From the NCBI GenBank assembly GCA_029261195.1, contig JAJDBU010000059.1:83299-147298 (forward strand): DNA of 64,000 nucleotides. Direction: 5' to 3'. Of the stretch, positions 54,400 through 63,462 are shown one piece after another. Below the pieces are notes generated by a model. It searched no databases. It saw only the letters and a program-made list of their open reading frames with translations, and was not told the origin of the DNA. The stretch is from Nitrospirota bacterium (GTDB lineage Bacteria > Nitrospirota > Nitrospiria > SBBL01 > JAADHI01). The position numbers were made by a program, and so were the translations under genes. Positions within the stretch are counted from its first letter, which is position 1. Each line of letters starts with the position of its first letter.

Positions 54400-55518
54400 T
54401 CAGGTGCTCGGAGCGACCTCACCTTTGACTTCAAGCGGCGGCAGCAAGGGCTCATTCAACTCGTGGAGATCGGCAAAGGCATCCAATTGCTGGGCCACAT
54501 CTCCCGGTTTTGAAAAACAGGCAATGTGGAAGAGGGCTTCGCCTTCATTGACCAGCGGTAAATTCGTTTTCCCAATCACGACGCCGGCCTTCTTCGAAAA
54601 GACGCCTATTTCTTGTTCCCCAAAAGGGTTGCTGATGGTGCCAAGGCGATCGCCGGGTTTGACTTGTCCTCCTAAAGGCACCTTGACCCGCAGGACCCCG
54701 CTCTCTGGCGCCCTGACCCAATAACTGGTATTGGCCACAAAGGGTGAGACCGATCCTTTTTGTTTTTTTATTTCCTTCGCGGGAGGAAGCATCTCAAGCG
54801 CCCGCATGACTTGAATGATGCCACGAATGCCCGCACGGATTGAAAGCTCGTCGAAACGTAGCGCTTCTCCGGCTTCGTAAAGCAGCATGGGCACACCACA
54901 TTCGCTCGCATAGGCCCGGAGTGAACCATCTCGCAACTCGGAATCGAGTAACACGGGTACTCCGAAGGCATCGGCCAATCGTCTCGTTTCGGGGTCCTTT
55001 AAATTCGCCCGGATTTGAGGCAGGTTTTCTCGGTGGATAGCGCCCGTATGCAGATCAATGCCGTGGGTGGCATTTTTGACGATGTGATCCACAAAAAATT
55101 TCGCCATACGTCCGGTGAGGGAGCCTTCCGAAGAGCCTGGAAAACTACGATTGAGATCTCTTCGGTCGGGTAAATAACGGCTTTGATGAATGAATCCATG
55201 TATATTAACCACAGGTACGGCAATGAGTACACCCCGCAAGCCCTTGACAAGTTGCATTTTCAAAAGACGCCGAACGATCTCGACCCCGTTGATTTCGTCG
55301 CCATGAATGGCCGCACTTACAAAAAGTTTGGGGCCCGGTTTCCGACCCCGAATGACATGCACGGGCAGTCTGATATCCGCCTGGGTGTAGAGCTTCGTCA
55401 GGGTGAGGTCGAGCACCGTACGACGACCCACTGGGATGTCGTGACCATTAATGGTTATCGGACTTGACGCTGTTTTTTTAGCCACGTCCCCTCGTTTTTG
55501 TTTTGAAGGGTTTTGCAT
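54400..55518 (-). CDS. Succinylglutamate desuccinylase/aspartoacylase family protein
   Basis: 372 aa from ATG 55518, inside the 3' end of rimK. An M14-type zinc carboxypeptidase fold with zinc ligands H72 and E75 ([11 protein letters not shown]) and the second histidine in GIDLHTGA. The C-terminal 100 residues form a lipoyl-like beta barrel ([20 protein letters not shown]). This family occurs next to RimK and RimB homologues in many bacteria and is thought to trim or remove amino acids added to proteins or peptides. The real substrate is unknown. Confidence 0.88.
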   Translation of the reverse strand: MQNPSKQKRGDVAKKTASSPITINGHDIPVGRRTVLDLTLTKLYTQADIRLPVHVIRGRKPGPKLFVSAAIHGDEINGVEIVRRLLKMQLVKGLRGVLIAVPVVNIHGFIHQSRYLPDRRDLNRSFPGSSEGSLTGRMAKFFVDHIVKNATHGIDLHTGAIHRENLPQIRANLKDPETRRLADAFGVPVLLDSELRDGSLRAYASECGVPMLLYEAGEALRFDELSIRAGIRGIIQVMRALEMLPPAKEIKKQKGSVSPFVANTSYWVRAPESGVLRVKVPLGGQVKPGDRLGTISNPFGEQEIGVFSKKAGVVIGKTNLPLVNEGEALFHIACFSKPGDVAQQLDAFADLHELNEPLLPPLEVKGEVAPST

Positions 55519-56383
55519 TTTTTTCAATGAAGGACACAATCATGCCTGCGACATCTTTGTCGGTTGCGGCTTCGATGCCGCTAAGGCCGGGAGAAGAATT
55601 GACTTCCATCACGACCGGTCCGTGATTTGATCTTAAAAGATCGACCCCGGAGACGTTGAGCCCCATAATGCCTGCGGCGCGGACGGCCGTGCTGCGCTCC
55701 TCCGGTGTTAGTTTAATCAATTCTGCGGAGCCGCCACGATGCAGGTTGGAACGAAAGTCGCCTTCCGCCCCCTGCCGTTTCATGGCGGCGACAACCTTGT
55801 CGCCAATGACGAAGCAACGGATGTCGGCTCCCCCGGCTTCTTTGATGAATTCCTGTACGAGGATGTTTGTTTTGAGACCGAGAAAGGCTTCAATGACGCT
55901 CTTCGCAGCGTTCTCCGTTTCCGCCAGTACGACCCCGATCCCCTGCGTCCCCTCCAGCAGCTTGATCACGAGGGGTGCGCCTCCGACCATTGAAATGAGG
56001 CCTTCTACATCATCCGGTCGGCGGGCGAAGCCGGTGACGGGCAGCCCGATGCCTTTTCTGGCAAGCAATTGCAGTGAACGCAGTTTGTCCCGACTCCGGG
56101 AGATTGCCACCGACTCATTGACACTGTAGACACCCATCATCTCAAATTGACGGACAACGGATGTCCCATAAAAGGTGATTGACGCGCCGATCCGAGGAAT
56201 GACGGCATCAAAACCTTCCAATTTTTCCCCTTTAAAATAAATCCCCGGATTGTGGGAAGTGATATTCATGTAACAGCGGGTGACGTCAATGACTTGTGCT
56301 TCATGACCGGCTGCTTTGATGGCTTCTACAAGTCGGGAGGTCGAATACAGTTTTGCATCCCGCGATAAAACTCCAATTTTCAT
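55478..56383 (-). CDS. rimK: RimK, ribosomal protein S6 glutamate ligase family
   Basis: 301 aa ATP-grasp ligase. Start [21 protein letters not shown]-binding region [17 protein letters not shown], substrate loop [10 protein letters not shown], and a metal-binding end [11 protein letters not shown]. In Escherichia coli and Pseudomonas it adds glutamates to the C-terminus of ribosomal protein S6 and to poly-glutamate. It overlaps the aspartoacylase gene by 41 bases and lies downstream of the RimB-like protease gene, forming a three-gene set. Confidence 0.95.
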   Translation of the reverse strand: MKIGVLSRDAKLYSTSRLVEAIKAAGHEAQVIDVTRCYMNITSHNPGIYFKGEKLEGFDAVIPRIGASITFYGTSVVRQFEMMGVYSVNESVAISRSRDKLRSLQLLARKGIGLPVTGFARRPDDVEGLISMVGGAPLVIKLLEGTQGIGVVLAETENAAKSVIEAFLGLKTNILVQEFIKEAGGADIRCFVIGDKVVAAMKRQGAEGDFRSNLHRGGSAELIKLTPEERSTAVRAAGIMGLNVSGVDLLRSNHGPVVMEVNSSPGLSGIEAATDKDVAGMIVSFIEKNAKPFKTKTRGRG

Positions 56384-56407
56384 AGACTGTCCTTATTGGG
56401 CTGTGGG

Positions 56408-56872
56408 TTATATTCTGGGTCCGGGACGACTCAGATAGGAGCGACCCGGATCCACGGTGTATCGATAAGCGATGGCAGTGCGTCCCAAAAGCATACGAAA
56501 TCCCATCGTTTCTCGATTCGTCAGGGTCATTTCTACCTGCCACTCGACTTGAGCGATCCGTACCGGGGTGGCAATGACAATGCGCTGTTCCTCGTGTCCA
56601 CCCGAATCTTTGATTTGGCGCGTGTCAACGATTTTGGATTCGCAGCTGACGGAAGAAGTACTGTCTTTTTGCATTGGATGGATGCTGAAGCGCACATAGG
56701 CTTCACCTTCTTTTTCGAATTCTTCTACAAAATAGGCGTGAAGGGCAGAAGTGCGTGCCCCCGTATCCACCTTGGCTTTAATGTCATTGATTTTTAAATC
56801 AGGAAGAGAAAGCCATTCTCGCCATCCTATTGTTGGCAGAGGCTGAAGCGCATCGTTATGTTCAGGCATCAA
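56408..56872 (-). CDS. rimB: RimB-like retropepsin-type protease (DUF785)
   Basis: 154 aa. The aspartic-protease-like motif KVDTGARTSALHAYFVEEF is near residue 37, and the remaining beta-strands (VEMTLTNRETMGFRMLLGRT) match the 'ATP-dependent zinc protease' DUF785 family. RimB cleaves the poly-glutamate that RimK adds. It is 24 bases upstream of rimK. The catalytic single Asp is the residue in VDTGAR, so the enzyme should work as a dimer. Confidence 0.88.
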   Translation of the reverse strand: MMPEHNDALQPLPTIGWREWLSLPDLKINDIKAKVDTGARTSALHAYFVEEFEKEGEAYVRFSIHPMQKDSTSSVSCESKIVDTRQIKDSGGHEEQRIVIATPVRIAQVEWQVEMTLTNRETMGFRMLLGRTAIAYRYTVDPGRSYLSRPGPRI

Positions 56873-56895
56873 GTATCCAAAGGAAGCGACTTTTT

Positions 56896-56935
56896 ATTAG
56901 CACGAAGAAAATTGTATTGGCACGAAGAAAATTGC
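56896..56935. repeat. 20-bp tandem duplication, two mismatches
   Basis: ATTAGCACGAAGAAAATTGT is followed by the same unit with two substitutions. It lies between rimB and the exported protein at 57220; this interval (about 350 bases) contains no supported gene. Confidence 0.9.
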
Positions 56936-57169
56936 GGGACTCCTGTTTTGGCCCGAGGTCTATTTGGAGGATAGTCCGTCACCCGGAGCAGTATATCAGA
57001 AGACAGAAAGTCTAAGAAAGGCTTGAATTTTTCCGGGTGAAACGAAGAGTCTGGATAGACCACAGCCAGGATGTAGGCAATTTTTAGCCCCCTGGATGCG
57101 GGATATCCAGACGATATGACAGAAACGTCCTTTAAATATCCCCACAATTCCAGTACACTCCACAAAAAC

Positions 57170-57185
57170 CTGAGGTTTACCTCAG
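57170..57185. promoter_or_regulatory. Short perfect palindrome upstream of 57220
   Basis: CTGAGGT and ACCTCAG with two bases between. It lies 35 bases before the start codon and could be a repressor-binding site. Confidence 0.4.
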
Positions 57186-57219
57186 ACTACAACCCTTAGT
57201 CTTACATTCGGAGGCTGCA

Positions 57220-57642
57220 ATGTGTATTAAAACACTGACCTTGTACTCAATATTGACATTTGCCCTATTGCCCTCAACCTTACGTGCCGAAGATCTTCTC
57301 TCAGAAAGTCAACTTAAAACGCTGTATGAAGACACAACCGTCTCAGGGCATCTCCTCTCAGAAAAGTCGGATATAAAATTCCTTCGGGAATACCAAAGCT
57401 CAGGTGAGGTAAGAGAACTCAAACCCAATGCCGGGAAGTTGGGCCACTGGCGCATTAACGAACTCGGACAACATTGCCTGAAGTGGGGAGAAACGGCAAA
57501 AGAACAATGCGCTTATGTCCAAAAAGACGAAAAAGGAATCCGGAAGTTTCAGTGGAGCGTGGGCAAAAAAAAGAAATTTCTTATCGAATATAATGGTTTT
57601 CGTGATCAGGACGGAAAAGATATCTTAGAAACCCTTCGCTAA
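57220..57642 (+). CDS. Exported protein of unknown function
   Basis: 140 aa with signal peptide (residues 4-18; cleavage near LRAED). The mature part has two cysteines about 15 residues apart (GQHCLKWG and EQCAYV), probably a disulfide, within the pattern GHWRINELGQHCLKWG. This is reminiscent of DUF995-like periplasmic domains. The gene ends one base before the convergent DUF3422 gene. No function can be stated. Confidence 0.65.
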   Translation: MCIKTLTLYSILTFALLPSTLRAEDLLSESQLKTLYEDTTVSGHLLSEKSDIKFLREYQSSGEVRELKPNAGKLGHWRINELGQHCLKWGETAKEQCAYVQKDEKGIRKFQWSVGKKKKFLIEYNGFRDQDGKDILETLR

Positions 57643-57643
57643 G

Positions 57644-59005
57644 TCAATGTTTTTCCGGAGACATCATTTTGTGGATAATGCGTCTTCCCACGAGGGTGAG
57701 TGCCAGCGAAAGCGCGAGCGAAGCGGGCACAAAAATCCCTGAGGCCATCGTCGCACTTTCGATCCATCCCATTTTCTCAAGTGCTTTAAACAAGTAGCTT
57801 CCCAAGCCCGATAAGTAGTAGGCAATCACAATGACCGAGAGCGATTCCACCGTGTGTTGCAGGATGGCTTGGCTCTTGGTGGTTTTATCCATACTGACAA
57901 GTAGCTTAAAGTTCTGGTCTTCCAGAATGAGGTTTTGCTCCTGCAACATGAGGTTCACTCGTGCGCGAATTACGGAAATGATGCTCTGAAAATCGGCGAT
58001 TAAGACATTGATGCGTTTTAAGAGCTGCTGATAGCCGTCGGCGACACCGGAAACACTGCCCAGCATGTAGTCGTAGAGCGGAAGAAATGGGGGGAAGGGC
58101 TGTTCTTGTTGTGCTCGGACTGTGGCTTGCACGATGGCATAATAGGGCAAGGAAGAGGAAAGCCGAAGCCGCATTTGTTCTCCAAATTGCCCGACGGCCA
58201 TAAAATCACTGGTCAATGCCTTGAGCCACTGCTTTGCCGTTTCGGCATCGACTTTTGCAATGTCTGTCGAAAGAACCTGGCTGTGTTGGAGCAGAATCTG
58301 CTCTAGTTGATGAATCTGATCAATGGCCTTGGAAAAATCTGGAAACGGACGCATGAGCAAGTGATAATAGGTCTCGGTTGTGACAATGCCGTCAATTACC
58401 TGGATCAAGTGCCGGCTCAAGGCCTCGGGGTCAGCGGAAAAAACCAAGTAGCGTTCTGCATGGTGTACATCAGCGGTAAAGCTCGTGAGCACCGTAATCT
58501 CTTTTCCGAAAACCTGGCTGCCATAGATATGTTGCTCAGGCATGAGGTCCTGAATTTGTTCAGTGGTCAGTTCAGCATCTGGCAAGACAAGTATATCCAG
58601 GGCGTTGACCTTCACCCCTAAAGTCTCGGGGAGATAGTCATAGTCGGGAAAAGTAATGGGCCCGTATTCGATGGGCAACAATTTGTCGTCCGGAATATGC
58701 CAAATTTGGTGGCTATAATATTCCGTATGCGCTTCCCAAATGACATACAGCTGGTCGCCGTTTTCTGCGGTTTTCACACCGAAACCAAACTTCTCCGAAA
58801 AAGTCCGGTAGTGCTCTGGGACTCCAAGCCGATCTAAAAGGGACTTAAATTCGCCTTGACTCTTGAGCCGGTCCGAAGGGGGATCGGTCATAAAATAAGA
58901 AAAATACTGGACATGGGCTGGAAAATCGAAGCGTTCTTCAAATATTTTTTTCGGACGTTCATGGAGATGTTTGCTCGGATCGTACTCATGTTCAACTAAA
59001 TTCAT
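57644..59005 (-). CDS. DUF3422 family membrane protein
   Basis: 453 aa. The N-terminal region has the LHERPKKIFEERFDFPAHV start and the GFGVKTAENGDQLYVIWEAH block that I associate with DUF3422. A long helical part (220-380) precedes two C-terminal membrane helices (about 382-402 and 420-440). The family is uncharacterised. An apparently monocistronic gene, divergent from the channel gene at 59268. Confidence 0.75.
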   Translation of the reverse strand: MNLVEHEYDPSKHLHERPKKIFEERFDFPAHVQYFSYFMTDPPSDRLKSQGEFKSLLDRLGVPEHYRTFSEKFGFGVKTAENGDQLYVIWEAHTEYYSHQIWHIPDDKLLPIEYGPITFPDYDYLPETLGVKVNALDILVLPDAELTTEQIQDLMPEQHIYGSQVFGKEITVLTSFTADVHHAERYLVFSADPEALSRHLIQVIDGIVTTETYYHLLMRPFPDFSKAIDQIHQLEQILLQHSQVLSTDIAKVDAETAKQWLKALTSDFMAVGQFGEQMRLRLSSSLPYYAIVQATVRAQQEQPFPPFLPLYDYMLGSVSGVADGYQQLLKRINVLIADFQSIISVIRARVNLMLQEQNLILEDQNFKLLVSMDKTTKSQAILQHTVESLSVIVIAYYLSGLGSYLFKALEKMGWIESATMASGIFVPASLALSLALTLVGRRIIHKMMSPEKH

Positions 59006-59267
59006 GGTCTTCCTTATTAAGAGATGGTCTGTATCTAAGGCTTATATCGTCAAGCATATAGTCCCATACAGACTTTAAAGTCAATAAGATAATGCGTCCT
59101 TGAATGGGTGCCTGAATCTGACGCCCCGTCGGAAAAAGAATGGTATTGAAGCGGGGTCAATGGAGTACAAGTCCCGAAAAATAACAATGTAGTCAAGCAC
59201 AACCCGTAATATGCTATAAAGGCATCTGGATGCGGTGAGAAGCGCTCATAAACCATCGAGATTCAAA

Positions 59268-60077
59268 ATGAATGAGATCAACGCAGGACTGCAAAGCCTC
59301 ACCCCGAAGTTGTTTGCCTATCTTCCCCGCGTCGCGGTCGCACTCATTGTATTGGTTTTCGGTTGGCTGATCGCCCGGCTGATTCGCACGCTGCTCGTAC
59401 GTGTCATTGCGCGACTCGACCAACTGTGGCAGCGGCTCATGTCCAAAAGCGGACTGGAACAACTCCAATCCCGCCGGCCTCCATTTTTTATTTTGGGTGA
59501 ATTGTTTTTCTGGCTTGTGATTCTTGTGTCCATCACTCTGGCGACCGAGATTTTGGGCCTCGATGTCTTCGGCCTCTGGATCAGAGAAATGGTGAACTTC
59601 CTGCCGCTTGCAGCCGCCGGCGTCCTGATTGTATTGGCCGGTTTTGTCGTGGGTTTTCTCGTGCGAGACCTCGTGCGATCTGCGGCGGCCTCAGCAGGTT
59701 TAGCCCACGGAAACCTGCTCGGTCGGGTTGCACAGGTTGCGATTTTGTTTACCACGGTCGTGATCGGCATTGATCAAATCGGGATTGATATCAAATTTCT
59801 GTCGCTGGTCACCGGCATTGTCCTGGCTGCTTTTTTGGGCAGCATCGCGCTGGCCTTTGGCTTGGGTGCGCGCACCCATGTCGCCAACATTATTGCCGCA
59901 AATCAGTTGCGACAACTCTATCGCGTCGGAGACAAAGTCAAAATCGGCGAGATCGAGGGGCGGATTACTGAAATTGGCGTCTCGCGCGTGATCATCGAAT
60001 CGGCCTCCGATATCGTGGATGTACCAGCAAAACTGTTCGACGAGCGCATCACGATGTTAAGGGACAAAGGCCTATAA
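59268..60077 (+). CDS. MscS-related channel with multiple N-terminal helices
   Basis: 269 aa from ATG 59268 (MNEINAGLQSLTPKLFAYLP); an earlier in-frame ATG at 59235 is possible. The same architecture as the protein at 40740: conserved TM-helix repeats (VALIVLVFGWLIARLIRTLL; AAGVLIVLAGFVVGFLVRDL), a pore helix (ALAFGLGARTHVANIIAAN) and a short beta domain (VGDKVKIGEIEGRITEIGVS). It probably forms a small mechanosensitive pore. One base separates it from the MgtE-like gene, so they are coexpressed. Confidence 0.85.
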   Translation: MNEINAGLQSLTPKLFAYLPRVAVALIVLVFGWLIARLIRTLLVRVIARLDQLWQRLMSKSGLEQLQSRRPPFFILGELFFWLVILVSITLATEILGLDVFGLWIREMVNFLPLAAAGVLIVLAGFVVGFLVRDLVRSAAASAGLAHGNLLGRVAQVAILFTTVVIGIDQIGIDIKFLSLVTGIVLAAFLGSIALAFGLGARTHVANIIAANQLRQLYRVGDKVKIGEIEGRITEIGVSRVIIESASDIVDVPAKLFDERITMLRDKGL

Positions 60078-60078
60078 A

Positions 60079-60912
60079 GTGAAAACCGCGAATCCGCTGA
60101 CCTTGGAATTTCTCACGTGCTACCCCAGCGAAGCGGCCCGGAGTTTGGAGCTGGTTTCGGCGGCCGATGTCGCTGCTTTATTTACTGAACTGCCGGTAAA
60201 AGACGTCGTTCCCGTGCTGACTGCGATGCTTCCCGAGGCCGCAAGCACGACCCTTGCCTTGCTGGAAAGCCCCCTCTCAGCCAAACTGTTGACGGAAGTG
60301 CCTATCGAACAGGCCGCGCGCATCTACGCTTTGCTTGCGCCTGAAAAACAGACTCGCTTGGATGAGGCCCTGTCGACAAAAAGACGTCGGCGCTTGAGAT
60401 CCCTGCTCGACTACGAAAGCTTGCGCGCGGGCGATTTGATGTATCCCGAAGTCAACATGTTGCCCCTGGGACTAAGTGTGTCCGATGCGCTTCGGCGCGT
60501 GAAGCGTTTTGTTTATCCGGTCCGCAATGAAATTTATATTGTGGACGATGCCCATTGTCTGAAGGGTTTTATTTTGGCTGGTTCCTTACTTAGCGCCAAT
60601 TCAAAGGCCACGCTCAAAGAGATGATGTCCCGTCAAACGCACGCCATTTCCGTCACTACCGGCGCGGATCAGCTGCTGTCCCTGCCCGCTTGGGAGATGC
60701 ATCGCGATTTGCCCGTCGTCGGAAAAGACAACGTTTTACTCGGCGTGTTGGAGCTCACGCGCTTAAAAGCCAGTACTGGCGAAAATCCCGTGGCGCGACA
60801 AGACGGCTTGGTCGGGCTACTTTCGCTTACGGGCCTCTATTGGTTGACGCTGGCGAAACTGCTGGAAGGACTGCTCAGTAACGAACGCACTCAAAAAGAA
60901 GAAGTACGGTGA
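60079..60912 (+). CDS. MgtE-like regulatory protein lacking the channel domain
   Basis: 277 aa beginning with GTG directly after the channel gene. It carries the MgtE cytoplasmic N-domain (superhelical repeats, residues 20-120) and a CBS pair (about 125-250), with the block RRRRLRSLLDYESLRAGDLM corresponding to the MgtE linker. The usual five-helix membrane domain is absent; one hydrophobic helix (GLVGLLSLTGLYWLTLAKLL) ends it. It is followed by a complete mgtE overlapping in GTGA. It may be a magnesium-sensing partner or a paralogue that has lost its channel. Confidence 0.8.
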   Translation: MKTANPLTLEFLTCYPSEAARSLELVSAADVAALFTELPVKDVVPVLTAMLPEAASTTLALLESPLSAKLLTEVPIEQAARIYALLAPEKQTRLDEALSTKRRRRLRSLLDYESLRAGDLMYPEVNMLPLGLSVSDALRRVKRFVYPVRNEIYIVDDAHCLKGFILAGSLLSANSKATLKEMMSRQTHAISVTTGADQLLSLPAWEMHRDLPVVGKDNVLLGVLELTRLKASTGENPVARQDGLVGLLSLTGLYWLTLAKLLEGLLSNERTQKEEVR

Positions 60913-62216
60913 TGGGCCAATCCACGCACGCTGTGCAGAGTTTGAATCAGGCTTACATTCGCCTGCATCCCGAAAAAGCACAACAGGCCATCAATACCCT
61001 CCCGATCACCGAAATTGTCGCGCTCATCACACAGCAACCTCCAGCGGAAATGCTGGCCTTGTGGGCTGGGCTCACGCTGGAGGTTGCCACAGAAGTCTTC
61101 GAACAACTCCCGGAGCCGGCCACGCGCGTTATCTTGCAACGTGGCGATGCGGTGCTGACGGCACGTGTCCTCGTCCGTCTTTCTGAGGCGCATCGCGAAG
61201 CGGCGCTGGCCTCCGTGGATGGTCTCCGACGGCGCGAATTAACCTCCCTCGTGCAGTACCGGGAGGACAGTGCGGGCGGACTGATGGACACCAACTTTCT
61301 GCCTTTACAAGAATCCATGACCGCGCGAGAAGCGATGCACCAGATTAGAAAATACCGCCCTCGGTTTACGCGGCAGCTTTATATCATCGACGAGGCGGGG
61401 GTCTTGCAGCACATGGTCGAGCTGAACCAGCTCGCTATGGCCGACGGCGCTGAAGCCATTCAGTCCTTGTCCCAACCCCTGCGGACGCGGGTCACGGCAA
61501 CCGCCACACGAGAAGAAGTCAGTGAGCTTTTAAAGCAGCACCACGTGACCGATCTGCCTGTTGTGGATCTTTCAAACCGGCTCATTGGCATCATCCGCTA
61601 CGATGCCTTAATGGACACGGTGAGGGAAGAAAGCAGCGCCGACATGCTGACCATGGTCGGGGCCAGCCGAGACGAGCATGCGCTTTCTGGCGTGCGCTTT
61701 GTCGTCAAAAAGCGCCTACCTTGGCTTTCAATCAATCTGATTACGGCGTTTCTTGCTGCGGCAGTGGTGGGTTGGTTTGAAGCCCTCATCGCCCAATTTA
61801 CGGCTTTAGCCGTATTGCTTCCCGTCGTGGCGGGACAATCCGGCAATACGGGCGCACAGGCCCTGGCCGTGACCATGCGCGGATTGGCCCTGCGTGAAAT
61901 CGGGAGCAGTCAGTGGCTTCGTGTGGTCCGAAAAGAGGTCGGCGCCGCCGCGATCAATGGGCTTGCCATCGCGCTCATGACCGCTGCAGGGGTTTATGTG
62001 TGGAGCCGCTCGGTGGGGCTCATGTTGGTCATTGGCGTCTCAATGGTGATTGCCATGTTGGCCGCCGCACTGTCTGGCGTCATCATCCCCATCGTGCTCT
62101 CGTCCTTGGGGCAAGACCCGGCGCAATCGTCTTCGATCATCCTAACGACGGTCACCGATGTTGTCGGCTTTTTCGCCTTCCTCAGCATCGCAACCGCACT
62201 CTCTGGCATGTTGTAA
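60909..62216 (+). CDS. mgtE: Magnesium channel MgtE
   Basis: 435 aa. N-domain (20-120), CBS pair (130-250, with YREDSAGGLMDTNFLPLQE and HHVTDLPVVD), then five membrane helices. The pore region VLLPVVAGQSGNTGAQALAV and the following RGLALREI are standard, and the TM5 Asp that binds Mg2+ in the pore is in TTVTDVVGFF. Starts at GTG 60909 or ATG 60912. Intracellular Mg2+ normally closes the channel through the CBS domains. Partner of the half gene upstream. Confidence 0.94.
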   Translation: MMGQSTHAVQSLNQAYIRLHPEKAQQAINTLPITEIVALITQQPPAEMLALWAGLTLEVATEVFEQLPEPATRVILQRGDAVLTARVLVRLSEAHREAALASVDGLRRRELTSLVQYREDSAGGLMDTNFLPLQESMTAREAMHQIRKYRPRFTRQLYIIDEAGVLQHMVELNQLAMADGAEAIQSLSQPLRTRVTATATREEVSELLKQHHVTDLPVVDLSNRLIGIIRYDALMDTVREESSADMLTMVGASRDEHALSGVRFVVKKRLPWLSINLITAFLAAAVVGWFEALIAQFTALAVLLPVVAGQSGNTGAQALAVTMRGLALREIGSSQWLRVVRKEVGAAAINGLAIALMTAAGVYVWSRSVGLMLVIGVSMVIAMLAAALSGVIIPIVLSSLGQDPAQSSSIILTTVTDVVGFFAFLSIATALSGML

Positions 62217-62289
62217 GCGGACAGCGGATAGAAACCGCCCTGACGCAATTGACGAAGGTTTGTTGGTCGTGACTTGAAACGGTAAGACA

Positions 62290-62531
62290 TTGCTTGCAGA
62301 ACTAAAACGACGCGTACGTCATCTTAAGGCGGAAAGCTTTGCGCTTTACCTTGCTGCGCGTAACCCCAGGACACCTTGGTATGCGAAGCTCTTCGTGGGT
62401 ATGCGAAGCTCTTCGTGGCTGCCATCGTCGCGTATGCCTTTAGCCCCATTGATTTAATCCCGGACTTTGTGCCGGTTCTGGCGGCGCTTTGCATCGTGTG
62501 GGCCTACGAGGCATTTACGGCGCAGTCCTAA
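62290..62531 (+). pseudogene. YkvA-like (DUF1232) gene broken by a 20-bp duplication
   Basis: The frame LALYLA-type start continues as YLAARNPRTPWYAKLFV and then shifts. After removing one copy of a 20-bp tandem duplication (62379-62418), the reading continues AAIVAYAFSPIDLIPDFVPV and on to AYEAFTAQS with a stop at 62531. This is the DUF1232 core ('SPIDLIPD') of YkvA-like membrane proteins. The duplication changes the frame and leads to a premature stop, so no full product is made unless the ribosome slips. Confidence 0.8.
62379..62418 (+). repeat. Perfect 20-bp tandem duplication inside the ykvA-like gene
   Basis: GTATGCGAAGCTCTTCGTGG occurs twice without gap. It is the cause of the frameshift in the DUF1232 pseudogene. 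Confidence 0.95.
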
Positions 62532-62561
62532 ACACGCCCAAGTCTTCGCTCAACACGGATT

Positions 62562-63440
62562 TTAGCCCGATTCTGACTTTTCCGTCCGTGACGCAGCGGG
62601 AGAAGCGTGTGACGCAGGATCCACAACACGCACGGGAAAAGGCTCGGTGACACTGCCCGCATAGAGCGTGCGGTGCGGAAAAGGAATTTCGATGCCTTCG
62701 GCGTCGAAGACTTTTTTAATCTCGCTTTGCATGGAATTTTTCACTACCAGGAAATTCGCACGTGCCACCCACACTGAAAACTGAATATTCACGGCCGAAT
62801 CACCAAAACCCTGGAGAATATAAAGCGGAACGGGTTCTTCCAGGCATAGGGGATTGCGATCCGCGATTTTAAACAAGATGTCTTGTACGCGGTCGAGGTC
62901 TTCTTTGTAGGCCACACCCAAGACGAGATCGATGCGGCGGATGGGAAACTGGGTGATATTGGTGATTTCAGACTTCACGAGCGTTTCGTTGGGGATGCGC
63001 ACAAACAGGTTGTCGAATTTTCTTAACTTGACGGATAAAAGATCGATCGAAAGCACCTCTCCCGTGGTGGCGCCCACCGTAATCACATCGCCCACACTGA
63101 AAGGGCGCTCCACAATCAAAAACAAACCACTAATCAAGTTGGACACTGAGGTTTGCGCCGCAAAACCCACCGCGACCGTCAGCACACCCGCCGCCCCCAA
63201 GAGCACACTCAATTGAAATCCCAGCTCGTTGAGACCGGAGATGATCGCCAAGACCACAATGGCATAATAGGAAAAACGCTTGATCAACATGTCTTGCTGC
63301 GGCGTGACATGTTTCAGGCACAAACGCCCCACTGCGGCACTCATAGGTTTGGCCAAAATAAGTCCGAGCACAAAAATGACCACTGCGCGGATAATGAGTA
63401 CGGCCTGCTCAGATTGTAGAAATTCCATCAGTATTTTCAT
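62562..63440 (-). CDS. MscS-family mechanosensitive channel
   Basis: 292 aa. Three membrane helices, with pore helix GAAGVLTVAVGFAAQTSVSN and the beta-domain start IVERPFSVGDVITVGATTGE. The C-terminal vestibule ends with the family motif IPFPHRTLYAG. It belongs to a different subgroup from the channels at 42528 and 52437. A polar tail of about 25 residues follows. It lies just downstream of a DUF432 gene on the same strand, a neighbourhood I recall from other genomes. Confidence 0.93.
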   Translation of the reverse strand: MKILMEFLQSEQAVLIIRAVVIFVLGLILAKPMSAAVGRLCLKHVTPQQDMLIKRFSYYAIVVLAIISGLNELGFQLSVLLGAAGVLTVAVGFAAQTSVSNLISGLFLIVERPFSVGDVITVGATTGEVLSIDLLSVKLRKFDNLFVRIPNETLVKSEITNITQFPIRRIDLVLGVAYKEDLDRVQDILFKIADRNPLCLEEPVPLYILQGFGDSAVNIQFSVWVARANFLVVKNSMQSEIKKVFDAEGIEIPFPHRTLYAGSVTEPFPVRVVDPASHASPAASRTEKSESG

Positions 63441-63462
63441 CTCAAGGCGCTCCAGTCACCCC

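Noticed and set aside
56869..57165. Minus-strand 98-aa ORF upstream of rimB
   Set aside because: No ribosome binding site or domain pattern, and it crosses the 20-bp tandem duplication.
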